64,000 bases of DNA from Polynucleobacter yangtzensis (lineage in GTDB: Bacteria; Pseudomonadota; Gammaproteobacteria; Burkholderiales; Burkholderiaceae): positions 186,001-250,000 of the forward strand of contig NZ_LOJI01000005.1 in assembly GCF_001595965.1 (NCBI RefSeq), written 5' to 3'. The notes beneath the pieces were generated by a model. It was not told the origin of the DNA and made no database searches. It saw only the letters and a list, made by a program, of their open reading frames with translations. Below are positions 7,088 through 15,712 of this stretch, one piece after another. The position numbers and the translations under genes are program-made. Each line of letters begins with the position of its first letter. Within the stretch, counting starts at the first letter, position 1.

Positions 7088-8818
7088 ATGTCATTAAATC
7101 GTCGCGACTTTCTGCAGGCTTTGGCTATTGCATCAGCAGGCGGATTGAGTTTGCAGTCCAATTTCGTGAATGCTCAGAGCACCGCACAGAAATACTATGA
7201 TTTGCCTAAATTCGGCAATGTCCACTTCTTGCATTTCACGGATTGCCATGCGCAGCTATTGCCAATTTACTTCCGCGAACCTAATGTCAACTTAGGTATT
7301 GGCGAACAAGAGGGCAAGACTCCACATTTGGTCGGAGAATACTTCTTAAAAGCCAATGGTATTCCTGCTGGAACACGCGATGCCCATGCATTCACTTACT
7401 TGGATTACGTTGCTGCAGCCCAGAACTACGGCAAGATGGGCGGCTTCGCCCATATGGCTACTTTGATTAAGCAAATGAAAGCAAATCGACCAGGCGCGTT
7501 ATTGCTGGATGGTGGCGATACTTGGCAGGGCTCGGGCACTGCTCTCTGGACTAATGGACAAGACATGGTAGATGCCGCTCTTGCCTTAGGTGTTGACGTC
7601 ATGACGCCTCATTGGGAAATGACTTTAGGTGAGAAGCGCGTGATGGAAATCGTGAATGGCGATTTCAAAGGCAAAGTCAATTTTGTTGCGCAAAATATTA
7701 AAACGGCCGACTTTGGTGATTCTGTATTTAATCCTTATGTCATGAAAGTGCAGAACGGTATTCAGGTTGCCATCATTGGCCAGGCGTTCCCATATACCCC
7801 GATTGCAAACCCACGTTACTTCACACCGGATTGGACTTTTGGCATTCAAGAAGAAAACCTCCAGAAGACCATTAACGAAGTGAAGTCCAAGGGTGCTAAG
7901 GTTGTGGTTCTGCTCTCCCATAATGGTATGGACGTAGACTTGAAGATGGCCTCTCGTGTAAGTGGTCTTGATGCCATCATGGGTGGACATACGCACGATG
8001 GAGTTCCCATTCCGGTCAAGGTTAAGAACTCTGGAGGTGTAACTCTTGTTACCAATGCTGGATCAAATAGTAAGTTCTTGGGTGTACTAGATTTCGATGT
8101 GAAGGGTGGTAAGGCGGTTGATTTCCGCTACAAGTTATTCCCAATCTTCTCCAATATGATTCCTGCAGATCCAACGATGAATAAGTTGATTGCAAAAATC
8201 AGGGCGCCATTCGAGGCAAAGCTAAACGAAAAATTAGCGACAACTGAGGGCCTTTTATATCGTCGGGGCAACTTCAACGGCAGCTTTGATCAGCTAATCT
8301 TAGATGGTCTCATGGCGCAAAAGAATGCCGAGATTGCCTTCTCTCCTGGTTTCCGTTGGGGAACCAGTCTGTTGCCAGGTCAGGCAATCACTCGTGAAAA
8401 CCTATTAGATCAAACCGCAATTACTTATCCATACACCACAGTTACCAATATGTCCGGTGAAATGATTAAGACAATCTTGGAAGACGTTGCAGATAATCTA
8501 TTTAATCCAGACCCGTATTACCAGCAGGGCGGTGACATGGTTCGCGTTGGCGGCATGCAATACACCATTGATCCCGCACAAACAGCTGGCAAGCGTATTA
8601 CAGATATGCGTTTAAACGGTAAACCTATTGAGGCGAGTAAAACTTACAAAGTGGCAGGCTGGGCACCGGTTAGCGAAGAAGCTAAGAATGCTGGCGGCGA
8701 GGCGATCTGGGATGTGATGGAACGTCACCTGCGCGATGTCAAAGTGGTTAAAGCGGTCAAGCTCAACGAGCCAATCATTAAGGGCGTTTCTAATAACCCT
8801 GGCATGGCCCCAATCTAA
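7088..8818 (+). CDS. soxB: Thiosulfohydrolase SoxB
   Basis: Dimanganese enzyme that hydrolyses the terminal sulfone from SoxY-bound intermediates, releasing sulfate in the periplasm. It has 576 residues with a twin-arginine signal (NRRDFLQAL). It belongs to the 5'-nucleotidase/calcineurin-type metallophosphatases: metal-site motifs are DCHAQ (52-56), DGGDTWQGSG (141-150), LLSHNGMDVD and GGHTHDG. The C-terminal 5'-nucleotidase domain follows. The ribosome-binding site AAGGG lies at 7076-7080. It is the standard marker gene for Sox-dependent thiosulfate oxidation. Confidence 0.96.
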   Translation: MSLNRRDFLQALAIASAGGLSLQSNFVNAQSTAQKYYDLPKFGNVHFLHFTDCHAQLLPIYFREPNVNLGIGEQEGKTPHLVGEYFLKANGIPAGTRDAHAFTYLDYVAAAQNYGKMGGFAHMATLIKQMKANRPGALLLDGGDTWQGSGTALWTNGQDMVDAALALGVDVMTPHWEMTLGEKRVMEIVNGDFKGKVNFVAQNIKTADFGDSVFNPYVMKVQNGIQVAIIGQAFPYTPIANPRYFTPDWTFGIQEENLQKTINEVKSKGAKVVVLLSHNGMDVDLKMASRVSGLDAIMGGHTHDGVPIPVKVKNSGGVTLVTNAGSNSKFLGVLDFDVKGGKAVDFRYKLFPIFSNMIPADPTMNKLIAKIRAPFEAKLNEKLATTEGLLYRRGNFNGSFDQLILDGLMAQKNAEIAFSPGFRWGTSLLPGQAITRENLLDQTAITYPYTTVTNMSGEMIKTILEDVADNLFNPDPYYQQGGDMVRVGGMQYTIDPAQTAGKRITDMRLNGKPIEASKTYKVAGWAPVSEEAKNAGGEAIWDVMERHLRDVKVVKAVKLNEPIIKGVSNNPGMAPI

Positions 8819-8839
8819 TTTATTACTGAGGATGTACGC

Positions 8840-9277
8840 ATGAAAAAATTACTCTCTATTCTTGCTATTTTGACTTTGGCTTTTGGCTTTGGTTCTTTTG
8901 CTTCAGCTCAATCTACAGGTAACACCAAAGTGGTTTACCACATTGATGATGCTGAATCACAAGGTCTTAAAGGTCTGCGCAATATCCGCAATCATTTGGA
9001 TGTAGCGCCACAAACCACCATTATTGTGGTGACTCATGCCAATGGCGTCGACATCATGATGGAGGGGGCGAAAGATAAAAAGAATAATGTGGAGTACGCA
9101 CCTTTGGTTGGCGCTTTGAAGTCTCGCGGTGTGAAGTTTGAGGTTTGCGAGATTACCCTCAAGAATCGTAACTTGAAAAAAGATCAGTTCACTTTAGATG
9201 CTGATTTCACACCATCGGGCGTGGTTCGTGTTGCCGATCTGCAATATAAAGATGGTTTTGCTTACATCAAGCCTTAA
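8840..9277 (+). CDS. Secreted DsrE-family protein
   Basis: A 145-residue protein with a Sec signal peptide (cleavage near ASAQ, residue 24) followed by a DsrE/DsrF-like fold (KVVYHIDDAE...LKSRGVKFEVCEITLKNRNL). The mature protein has a single cysteine, C103, at the position used by DsrE-family proteins to carry persulfides. Most DsrE proteins are cytoplasmic; this one should be periplasmic, alongside Sox. It starts 21 bases after soxB, so it is probably co-transcribed. A sulfur-relay or sulfur-binding role is inferred. Confidence 0.85.
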   Translation: MKKLLSILAILTLAFGFGSFASAQSTGNTKVVYHIDDAESQGLKGLRNIRNHLDVAPQTTIIVVTHANGVDIMMEGAKDKKNNVEYAPLVGALKSRGVKFEVCEITLKNRNLKKDQFTLDADFTPSGVVRVADLQYKDGFAYIKP

Positions 9278-9287
9278 ACAGTCTTAT

Positions 9288-10241
9288 ATGTATTGCTTGA
9301 AAAGTCTTGCGGGGATCCTAATGGGGTCCCTTATCGTTATGGGTTCGGCTTTTGGTCAGACCAAGCCTAGCGATACGATTCAGCTAAAGCCAATACAGGT
9401 AGCGCCTCATACCTATTTTGTACAAGGCTTTCCAGAAATGGGAAGCAGCGCTAATCAAAACTTTATTTCTAATGCTGGCTTTGTAGTGACTCCAGGCGGA
9501 GTGGTTGTTGTTGATGCCTTGGGTTCACCGATTCTTGCGCAAAAGCTCATTGCTGAAATCAAGAAAATTACCCCACAAAAGATAGTGGCTCTAGTCGTGA
9601 GTCATTACCACGCAGACCATGTTTATGGCTTGCAAGAGTTTAAAAAAATTGGCGCAAAGATCTATGCGCAAGGTGAGGGTAGAAACTACCTCTCTTCTGA
9701 AACTGCTAAGCAACGCTTGGTTGCTTCAAGAATCGATTTCGCTCCTTGGGTTAATGCAAATACTAAGTTAATCTCTGCGGATGTATGGGTGGATCTAAAA
9801 ACAAAGCTAACGATTGGTGGAGTGGATTTCTTCGTAAGTAGAGTTGGGCCTGCGCATGCTCCTGAAGATCTGATGGTGTATGTGCCGTCTGAAAAGGTGC
9901 TGTTTGCAGGAGACTTGGTATTCAGGGGTCGCATTCCATTTGTTGGAAACGCCGATAGCAAAGGATGGCTGATTGCTCTAGATGAGATTGAAAGACTCAA
10001 CCCTAATATTGTGATCCCAGGGCACGGCAATTACTCGGTTAAGCCAGCTGAAGACATCGCCTTTACCAGGAATTACCTCAAATATTTGCGTCAATCCATG
10101 TCTCAAGCCGCAATTAACCTGGATCCTTTCGAGGATGCCTATAAACAGGCCGACTGGTCTGAATACGAGGGGATGCCCCTGTTTAGGGCCGCCAACCGGA
10201 TGAATGCCTACAACGTCTATCTGTCGATCCAGGCTGAGTAA
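9288..10241 (+). CDS. Secreted metallo-beta-lactamase-fold hydrolase (SoxH-like)
   Basis: 317 residues counted from the ATG at 9288. A longer in-frame start at 9198 would overlap the DsrE-like gene and lose the signal peptide. The N-terminus is a Sec signal ending near AFGQ. The zinc-binding motif HYHADH is at residues 106-111, with later ligands in GPAHAPEDL, FAGDLVFRG and IPGHGNY. It fits the secreted quinoprotein-relay/SoxH-like branch of the family. Those are known near sox or methanol-oxidation genes, but the substrate is not established. It starts 11 bases after the DsrE-like gene. Confidence 0.85.
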   Translation: MYCLKSLAGILMGSLIVMGSAFGQTKPSDTIQLKPIQVAPHTYFVQGFPEMGSSANQNFISNAGFVVTPGGVVVVDALGSPILAQKLIAEIKKITPQKIVALVVSHYHADHVYGLQEFKKIGAKIYAQGEGRNYLSSETAKQRLVASRIDFAPWVNANTKLISADVWVDLKTKLTIGGVDFFVSRVGPAHAPEDLMVYVPSEKVLFAGDLVFRGRIPFVGNADSKGWLIALDEIERLNPNIVIPGHGNYSVKPAEDIAFTRNYLKYLRQSMSQAAINLDPFEDAYKQADWSEYEGMPLFRAANRMNAYNVYLSIQAE

Positions 10242-10312
10242 GACAAGCAACTAAGCCAAATTCAGCCATTGGGCCTTAAAATAGAAGATTAATGCTAAAT
10301 CCTTGATTTGTA

Positions 10313-10630
10313 ATGAAAATGACTTTTCCCCGATCTATCTCAGCAATCGCATTCAGTGCCCTTATTAGCACTCCAGCGCTCGCTGCTCCAGATTTGGCTA
10401 ATGGCAAGACCATAGACCAGCAAAAATGCTACGCCTGTCATGCCAAGAAAACCGGCTTTGGTAATGGCGACATGATTTACACCCGCTCTGATAGCAAGGT
10501 GAAGTCGCTGGCTGACTTGAAAAAGATGGTTGGTCTATGCAATACCGAACTACGGCTTGATCTGTTCCCGGAGGATGAAGCGGATGTTACGGCTTTTCTC
10601 AATAAACAGTTTTACAAATTTAAACCTTAA
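10313..10630 (+). CDS. Small monoheme c-type cytochrome
   Basis: 105 residues: a Sec signal peptide (cleavage near ALAAP, residue 25) and one heme c motif, CYACH (39-43). Possible axial methionines are M54 and M72. An extra cysteine (C76) lies outside the heme motif. The mature protein is about 80 residues, the size of a small electron carrier. It lies between the metallo-beta-lactamase-like gene and the YeeE transporter, so it may take electrons from the Sox system. No specific partner can be assigned from sequence. Confidence 0.85.
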   Translation: MKMTFPRSISAIAFSALISTPALAAPDLANGKTIDQQKCYACHAKKTGFGNGDMIYTRSDSKVKSLADLKKMVGLCNTELRLDLFPEDEADVTAFLNKQFYKFKP

Positions 10631-10651
10631 TTTTTTCAAGATTTGATCGCT

Positions 10652-11773
10652 ATGGATGTTGTGGATATTAGTTCGTTAAGCAAGTCCGTTCTCTGGGCTA
10701 CTTTTGCCATCACTTTTTTTCTGGGCGCCGTTATGCAGAAAACTGGGTTTTGCAGCATGGGCGCAGTTTCTGATATTTTCATCATGTCGAGCTGGGGTCG
10801 TTTAAAGCAATGGTTTTTGGCTATTGGGGTTGCCATTATTGGTTTCACTCTGATGTCTTATGTTGGCTTAATTGACCCACTCAAAAGTTTTTATACCGGT
10901 AATAAATTTTTATGGCTCTCCACAATCGTTGGAAGTGTTTTATTTGGCTTGGGTATGGTTTTAGCGTCAGGGTGCGGCAGCAAAACCTTGATCCGTATCG
11001 GTGGCGGTAACTTAAAGTCCATCGTGGTGTTTATGGTCCTCGGATTGACTGCCTATATGACAATGCGCGGTTTCCTGGGTGTGGTGCGTATTAATACTCT
11101 GGATACATTCTTTATCGCCTTTAATACCCCACAAGATTTACCTAGTCTTTTGAGTGCGCCTCTTGGTATTGCTCGTCCTCAACTTCATCTAGCTCTAGGC
11201 TTGATCATTGGTGCAGCATTCATTGCATATGCCTTAGCTAGCAAAGCATTTTGGACTGCTGAAAATCTATTTGCAGGTATCGCTGTTGGGTTGGCAATCT
11301 GTGCGGTGTGGTGGGTATCAGGTTACTTGGGATATGTGGCCGAAGATCCAAACACCCTAGAAGAAGTATTTTTGGTAACAAATTCAGGTCGCATGGAAAG
11401 TCTATCGTTTGTTGCACCATATGCTTACTCCTTGGATTGGTTGATGATGTACAGCGACACATCCAAAGTAGTCACAGTGGGTATTGCAGCTGTTGTAGGA
11501 ATGATTTTGGGTTCTGCTGTGGTATCGATTGCATCTAAATCATTCCGCTGGGAGTCCTTCCGTAATACTGAAGATACCGCTAATCATTTAGTTGGCGCTG
11601 CGCTGATGGGTTTTGGTGGTGTAACTGCTTTGGGTTGTACAGTAGGGCAGGGCTTGAGCGGCATCTCCACTCTGGCTATTGGTTCATTGCTGGCCTTACC
11701 TGGATTTATCTTTGGGGCTTATTTGGGTCTACGTTATTTACAAATACGCCTTGCTCCTAACCCTTGCAGTTAA
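10652..11773 (+). CDS. Full-length YeeE/YedE-family transporter (SoxT/TsuA-like)
   Basis: 373 residues with about nine or ten membrane segments. It carries the family's conserved cysteine motifs GFCSMG, ASGCGSKT and ALGCTVGQG, which in the thiosulfate transporter TsuA form the conducting path. I choose the ATG at 10652; an in-frame TTG at 10643 is an alternative. Families named SoxT from other sox clusters belong to the same group. Thiosulfate or another sulfur compound is the likely substrate, inferred from family and location. Confidence 0.85.
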   Translation: MDVVDISSLSKSVLWATFAITFFLGAVMQKTGFCSMGAVSDIFIMSSWGRLKQWFLAIGVAIIGFTLMSYVGLIDPLKSFYTGNKFLWLSTIVGSVLFGLGMVLASGCGSKTLIRIGGGNLKSIVVFMVLGLTAYMTMRGFLGVVRINTLDTFFIAFNTPQDLPSLLSAPLGIARPQLHLALGLIIGAAFIAYALASKAFWTAENLFAGIAVGLAICAVWWVSGYLGYVAEDPNTLEEVFLVTNSGRMESLSFVAPYAYSLDWLMMYSDTSKVVTVGIAAVVGMILGSAVVSIASKSFRWESFRNTEDTANHLVGAALMGFGGVTALGCTVGQGLSGISTLAIGSLLALPGFIFGAYLGLRYLQIRLAPNPCS

Positions 11774-11792
11774 TTTTAAATACGGCTGAATA

Positions 11793-12230
11793 ATGCAAAT
11801 TGATTGGATGTCTTTTACCCCCATTCCTTCCTTATTAGGCGGGATGATTCTGGGAGTTGCGGCGGCTTTATATGTTTTATTGCATGGCCGTATTTTGGGT
11901 ATTAGCGGAATTGTTTCTGGCTTGCTGCATCCTAAATTGACTGATTCAGCATGGCGTGTTGCCTTGGTTTTGGGTTTGATAACCGCACCTTTTCTAGCAG
12001 CGTTATTTTTCGGCATATTCCCGGTAGTGGAAATTGAAGCGGATTGGATTGCGATTGTGATTGCTGGCCTACTAGTAGGCTTTGGTGCTCAATATGGTTC
12101 AGGCTGTACTAGTGGTCATGGTATTTGTGGCCTTTCACGCTTATCACCACGTTCATTAGTTGCCACACTTTCTTTTATGGGCGCAGGCTTTATCACTGTT
12201 TACGTGCTTCGTCACTTGATCGGAGTTTGA
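11793..12230 (+). CDS. Half-length YeeE/YedE-family membrane protein, first of a pair
   Basis: 145 residues with about four membrane segments. The signature GAQYGSGCTSGHGICGLSRL sits in the C-terminal half. It is one half of a two-gene YeeE/YedE transporter like PmpA/PmpB, which are found next to BigR-type sulfur regulators in other bacteria. The next gene starts one base after its stop codon, so they are surely co-expressed. The substrate is inferred to be a sulfur compound. Confidence 0.85.
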   Translation: MQIDWMSFTPIPSLLGGMILGVAAALYVLLHGRILGISGIVSGLLHPKLTDSAWRVALVLGLITAPFLAALFFGIFPVVEIEADWIAIVIAGLLVGFGAQYGSGCTSGHGICGLSRLSPRSLVATLSFMGAGFITVYVLRHLIGV

Positions 12231-12231
12231 G

Positions 12232-12675
12232 ATGAGAAAACATTTCAGCCTCTTTGGTCAGTATGCAATTGGTGTGCTTTTTGGTTGGGGTTTAATCATC
12301 TCCGGCATGAGCAATCCGCAGAAGATCTTGGCATTTTTGGATTTAACCGGTAACTGGGATCCATCGTTAATGTTTGTCATGATGGGTGCCGTGATTGTTG
12401 GTCTTGCGGGGTTCTACGTCGTTAGTAAAAGAACAGAAGCTTTCTTTGGTGGGGCACTGCATATCCCTACGCGTAGAGACATTACCAAGCCATTGATTAT
12501 TGGCAGCTTAATTTTTGGAGCTGGCTGGGGTATCGCTGGCTTTTGCCCAGGTCCAGCCCTAGTTGCTCTAGGGGCAGGCCACCTGAAGGCCCTGGTGTTT
12601 GTAGTTGCCATGCTGGCTGGTATGGAGATCTGCGAGCGCTTCTTTACAGCCCATAAGAGTAAGCCAAGCCTCTGA
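12232..12675 (+). CDS. Half-length YeeE/YedE-family (DUF6691) membrane protein, second of a pair
   Basis: 147 residues with about four membrane segments and the family motif GWGIAGFCPGPALVALGAG, complementary to the preceding half. The ATG follows the upstream stop after a single base. It contains GWGLIISGMSNPQKILAF, typical of this subfamily. Together the two should make one transport unit; the full-length homologue immediately upstream makes this a three-gene YeeE set. Confidence 0.85.
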   Translation: MRKHFSLFGQYAIGVLFGWGLIISGMSNPQKILAFLDLTGNWDPSLMFVMMGAVIVGLAGFYVVSKRTEAFFGGALHIPTRRDITKPLIIGSLIFGAGWGIAGFCPGPALVALGAGHLKALVFVVAMLAGMEICERFFTAHKSKPSL

Positions 12676-12732
12676 GTCAGCCCTGATTTAAAATCAACCC
12701 TATTGCATAATTTATCGAATGTAGAGGGTTTC

Positions 12733-13077
12733 ATGAGTCTTCCTATTTCTTGCCATAACGCTCAGTTTGGCACTCTCGGTCAGATCGACCCAAGCCACTT
12801 GGCTGAAATTGCCAAACAAGGCTATAAGAGCATCATTAATAACCGTCCTGATGGAGAGGGTGGCCCAAGCCAACCTTTGAATGCTGCAATTCAAGCCGAA
12901 GCAGAAAAGCTGGGCTTAAATTACGTTTACTTGCCAGTTGTACCTGGCGCATTTACGCAAGCTCAAGTGCAAGAAATGGCGCGCCTCTTAAAAACTTTGC
13001 CTGGACCGGTTCTCGCTTTCTGTCGCTCTGGCGCACGCTCAACTAATTTGTACCAACTTGCTTTGCAACTTGGTTAA
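12733..13077 (+). CDS. DUF442/Blh N-domain-type phosphatase-like sulfurtransferase
   Basis: 114 residues counted from the ATG at 12733, which follows an AGAGG ribosome-binding site; an in-frame TTG-type start at 12703 precedes that site. The tyrosine-phosphatase-like P-loop is CRSGARS near the C-terminus. In the multidomain protein Blh and in sulfide-oxidation operons this domain is considered a sulfurtransferase that passes sulfur between persulfide carriers. Here it stands alone after the YeeE pair, fitting a cytoplasmic partner for imported sulfur. Phosphatase activity cannot be excluded. Confidence 0.8.
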   Translation: MSLPISCHNAQFGTLGQIDPSHLAEIAKQGYKSIINNRPDGEGGPSQPLNAAIQAEAEKLGLNYVYLPVVPGAFTQAQVQEMARLLKTLPGPVLAFCRSGARSTNLYQLALQLG

Positions 13078-13099
13078 TCTAAAGAGCACTCGCTAAACC

Positions 13100-13519
13100 A
13101 TGCGCATCACCATTCCCGAAGATCGAAAATTAGTACATGAGATGATCATGCCTATTCGTTGGGGCGATATGGATGCGTATGGACACGTGAACAATACCAT
13201 TTACTTTCGCTACATGGAGCAGGCTCGTTGTGAATGGATTACTGCTATGGGTTACGAGGTTGCCCCTGGTCGTGAATCCATGTTGATGCTGAATGGCTTT
13301 TGTAATTTTTATCAACAACTCTCGTTCCCAGGCGATTTGATATTAAAGACCTCCATTGGCGCCATTGGCAGAACTAGTTTGGACGTCTATACCAGCATGG
13401 CTTTAACTACCTCGCCTGAAGTCGAGGCGGCTATTGGTGGCGCCACAATGGTTTGGGTAGATCTCACCACCAATAAATCAGCGCCTTGGCCTGAACATAT
13501 TTTGCAAAAGTTGCGCTAG
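13100..13519 (+). CDS. Acyl-CoA thioesterase, 4-hydroxybenzoyl-CoA type hotdog fold
   Basis: 139 residues, a single hotdog domain. The motif RWGDMDAYGHVNNTIYFRYME contains the catalytic-type Asp and the HVNN turn typical of the 4-HBT/YbgC thioesterases. It is soluble and lacks a signal peptide. It lies just before mnmH with a 6-base gap, so the two are likely co-transcribed, although no functional link is known. Substrate chain length cannot be read from the sequence. Confidence 0.85.
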   Translation: MRITIPEDRKLVHEMIMPIRWGDMDAYGHVNNTIYFRYMEQARCEWITAMGYEVAPGRESMLMLNGFCNFYQQLSFPGDLILKTSIGAIGRTSLDVYTSMALTTSPEVEAAIGGATMVWVDLTTNKSAPWPEHILQKLR

Positions 13520-13525
13520 TCTATC

Positions 13526-14599
13526 GTGCAACCCAGCAATCCACATATCTTAAGAGTTGATCAATTTTTATCTGAGCTAGATCAGTTTGATCTCGTGATT
13601 GATGTAAGGTCTCCAGCAGAGTTTGCTTTAGATCACATTCCTGGCGCAGTGAATTACCCCGTTCTTGATAATGAAGAACGCGCAAAAATAGGAACGCTTT
13701 ATAAACAAGAGTCTCCATTTGCTGCTAAAAAACTGGGCGCAGCATTGGTCTCCAAAAACATTGCCACTCATCTTGAAAATCATTTTCTGGAGTTACCTCG
13801 CGAATGGCGCCCCTTAATTTATTGCTGGCGCGGTGGTGAACGCAGTGGCGCCTTTACTCACATTCTTAATAGGATTGGTTGGAAGGCTAAACAATTAGAG
13901 GGTGGTTATCAAGGCTTTCGTCGTACGGTGATTGATGGTCTAGACCAAGCAGCTGGTCAATTTTCATTTCAGGTTATTTGTGGAATGACGGGTAGCGGTA
14001 AGACGCGAGTACTTCAAGAAATTGGCGCTCTAGGGGCCCAAATCCTTGATTTAGAGGGGCTAGCAGTTCATCGTGGCTCGGTGCTTGGTAATGAGCCTAA
14101 TGAAGATCAGCCATCGCAAAAAGGTTTTGAGACTGCGCTATGGAATGCCTTACGTTCGCTTGACCCAGCTAAGCCGGTATTTGTGGAGTCCGAAAGCAAG
14201 AAGGTAGGGGGCTTACACGTACCTGATGCTTTAATGGAAAAGATTCGCAATGGGTCTTGTATTGAATTGAGATCGAGCACTCAAACGCGAGTGTCCTGGT
14301 TAATTCGTGAATACCATCACTTTCTAACCGATACCGATAATTTCAAGCGTAAGTTAGCTTTGTTGACTGCTCATTATGGAAAAGTGCAGATTGCTAAATG
14401 GAACGAGGCAATTGATGCGGGTAATTTTCCGGAGCTCGTTGAAGAGTTGCTGGTAAAGCATTACGACCCATCCTACCAATCATCTATTGTCCGTAACTTT
14501 CCCCAATACAGAATTGAGAATTTTGTACAACTAGATGATGATAGTGATTTAGCTTTTGACAAAGCGGCTAAACAAATATTGAACCAAGAAGGTATTTAA
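13526..14599 (+). CDS. mnmH: tRNA 2-selenouridine/geranyl-2-thiouridine synthase MnmH (SelU)
   Basis: 357 residues. The N-terminal rhodanese domain carries the active cysteine in IYCWRGGERSG (C100). The C-terminal P-loop domain has GMTGSGKT (153-160). The enzyme converts 2-thiouridine at the wobble position of some tRNAs to the geranylated and then selenated form, using selenophosphate. The start codon is GTG. No selD is visible in the window, so the selenium source, if used, lies elsewhere. It is followed after 3 bases by a FabH-like gene. Confidence 0.92.
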   Translation: MQPSNPHILRVDQFLSELDQFDLVIDVRSPAEFALDHIPGAVNYPVLDNEERAKIGTLYKQESPFAAKKLGAALVSKNIATHLENHFLELPREWRPLIYCWRGGERSGAFTHILNRIGWKAKQLEGGYQGFRRTVIDGLDQAAGQFSFQVICGMTGSGKTRVLQEIGALGAQILDLEGLAVHRGSVLGNEPNEDQPSQKGFETALWNALRSLDPAKPVFVESESKKVGGLHVPDALMEKIRNGSCIELRSSTQTRVSWLIREYHHFLTDTDNFKRKLALLTAHYGKVQIAKWNEAIDAGNFPELVEELLVKHYDPSYQSSIVRNFPQYRIENFVQLDDDSDLAFDKAAKQILNQEGI

Positions 14600-14602
14600 T
14601 AA

Positions 14603-15637
14603 ATGAATCAATACGGTGATCATCATCGAGGCCATGTTGTTGCGGGTATAGCGGGATTTGGAACGTTTACACCTTCAGCGCGTGTAAGTGCTGAGGAGCT
14701 TGCGAAACAGGCCAATATCCCAGTAGAAAGATTAACTCAAGGCATTGGCTTTACCCATATTCACAAGGCAGGCAAGGATGAGCACCCTTTGACTATGGGG
14801 TTGGCTGCGGCAAAAGACGCCTTGCTTGATGCAGGTGTTGCTGGCGATGATGTTGATTTAGTAATTTTTGTTTCTGCTGGAGACTATGACTATCGTTTTT
14901 GGTGTCCTTCAAGCGCAGTGGTAAGAGAGCTAGGCTGTCGTCATGCTTATGCATTTGAAGTTCGCAATGGTTGTGCTGGCGGAAATCTAGCCTGTAATGT
15001 CGCTATGGGATTAATGGATCGTGATTCATCAATCAAAACTGCTTTAATCATTTGTGCTGACACGCTTTCAAGAGTAATTTCTCCAGAAATACCAGAGTGC
15101 CATCCATTGCTCTACTTTGGAGATGGCGCAGCAGCTGTTGTGCTTAAAAGAAATCATCCTCGCTATCAATTGCTCAGCTTCGCAGAGCATACCGATGGGG
15201 ATTTAGGAGATCTTCTCAGGGTAGAGGCGGGCGGAACACGTATGCCTATTGATCGGGGCTTTAATGATTGGACTAAGACCTACTCCAAAGTTGATGCTAC
15301 TCAGTTTGCCAATCTGATTGATAAGGTATATCTCAAGGAGTATCTGGCCGTAATCAAAAAAGCGCTTGAGCGTTCCGGTCATTCTGTATCGGAAATGGAA
15401 TTTATCCTGATGAACCAAGTGAAAGACTCCTTACGTGCCCACATTATGGAAGGCATAGGAATGCCTCAGGATCATACCTATATCACCATGGGTGAGTTTG
15501 GACATATTGGCCCTGCAGACTGTTTATTTACAATGGCAAAGGCACATAGAGAGGGTCTTTTGGCCGAAGGAAAATTGGCGATTCTAGCCTCTAGTGGGTT
15601 AGGATTTTCTTGGGCGGCAAGCATAATTCGTTGCTAG
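14603..15637 (+). CDS. FabH-like (KAS III-type) thiolase-fold enzyme with altered active site
   Basis: 344 residues with the KAS III fold: nucleophile cysteine C124 in NGCAGGN, the GDGAAAVVL glycine-rich loop, and a C-terminal GLGFSWAASIIR. Compared with E. coli FabH (His in PHQAN, Asn in GNTS), the equivalent positions here read MNQVK (N271) and FGHIG (H301): the His and Asn appear exchanged. It could still condense or transfer acyl groups, but ordinary fatty-acid initiation is uncertain. It starts 3 bases after mnmH and ends at a strong bidirectional terminator. Calling it fabH would be premature. Confidence 0.8.
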   Translation: MNQYGDHHRGHVVAGIAGFGTFTPSARVSAEELAKQANIPVERLTQGIGFTHIHKAGKDEHPLTMGLAAAKDALLDAGVAGDDVDLVIFVSAGDYDYRFWCPSSAVVRELGCRHAYAFEVRNGCAGGNLACNVAMGLMDRDSSIKTALIICADTLSRVISPEIPECHPLLYFGDGAAAVVLKRNHPRYQLLSFAEHTDGDLGDLLRVEAGGTRMPIDRGFNDWTKTYSKVDATQFANLIDKVYLKEYLAVIKKALERSGHSVSEMEFILMNQVKDSLRAHIMEGIGMPQDHTYITMGEFGHIGPADCLFTMAKAHREGLLAEGKLAILASSGLGFSWAASIIRC

Positions 15638-15661
15638 CAACCTAAGATAGACTTCAACGTA

Positions 15662-15687
15662 AAAAGCCCCTTTGTTAAGGGGCTTTT
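15662..15687. terminator. Bidirectional rho-independent terminator between convergent genes
   Basis: AAAAGCCCCTT (15662-15672) pairs with AAGGGGCTTTT (15677-15687) over a 4-base loop. Its flanking A and T runs give a U tract on either strand. It serves the FabH-like gene (plus) and gcdH (minus). Confidence 0.9.
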
Positions 15688-15712
15688 GATTTTTACGGCC
15701 TAGGTTAATTAC

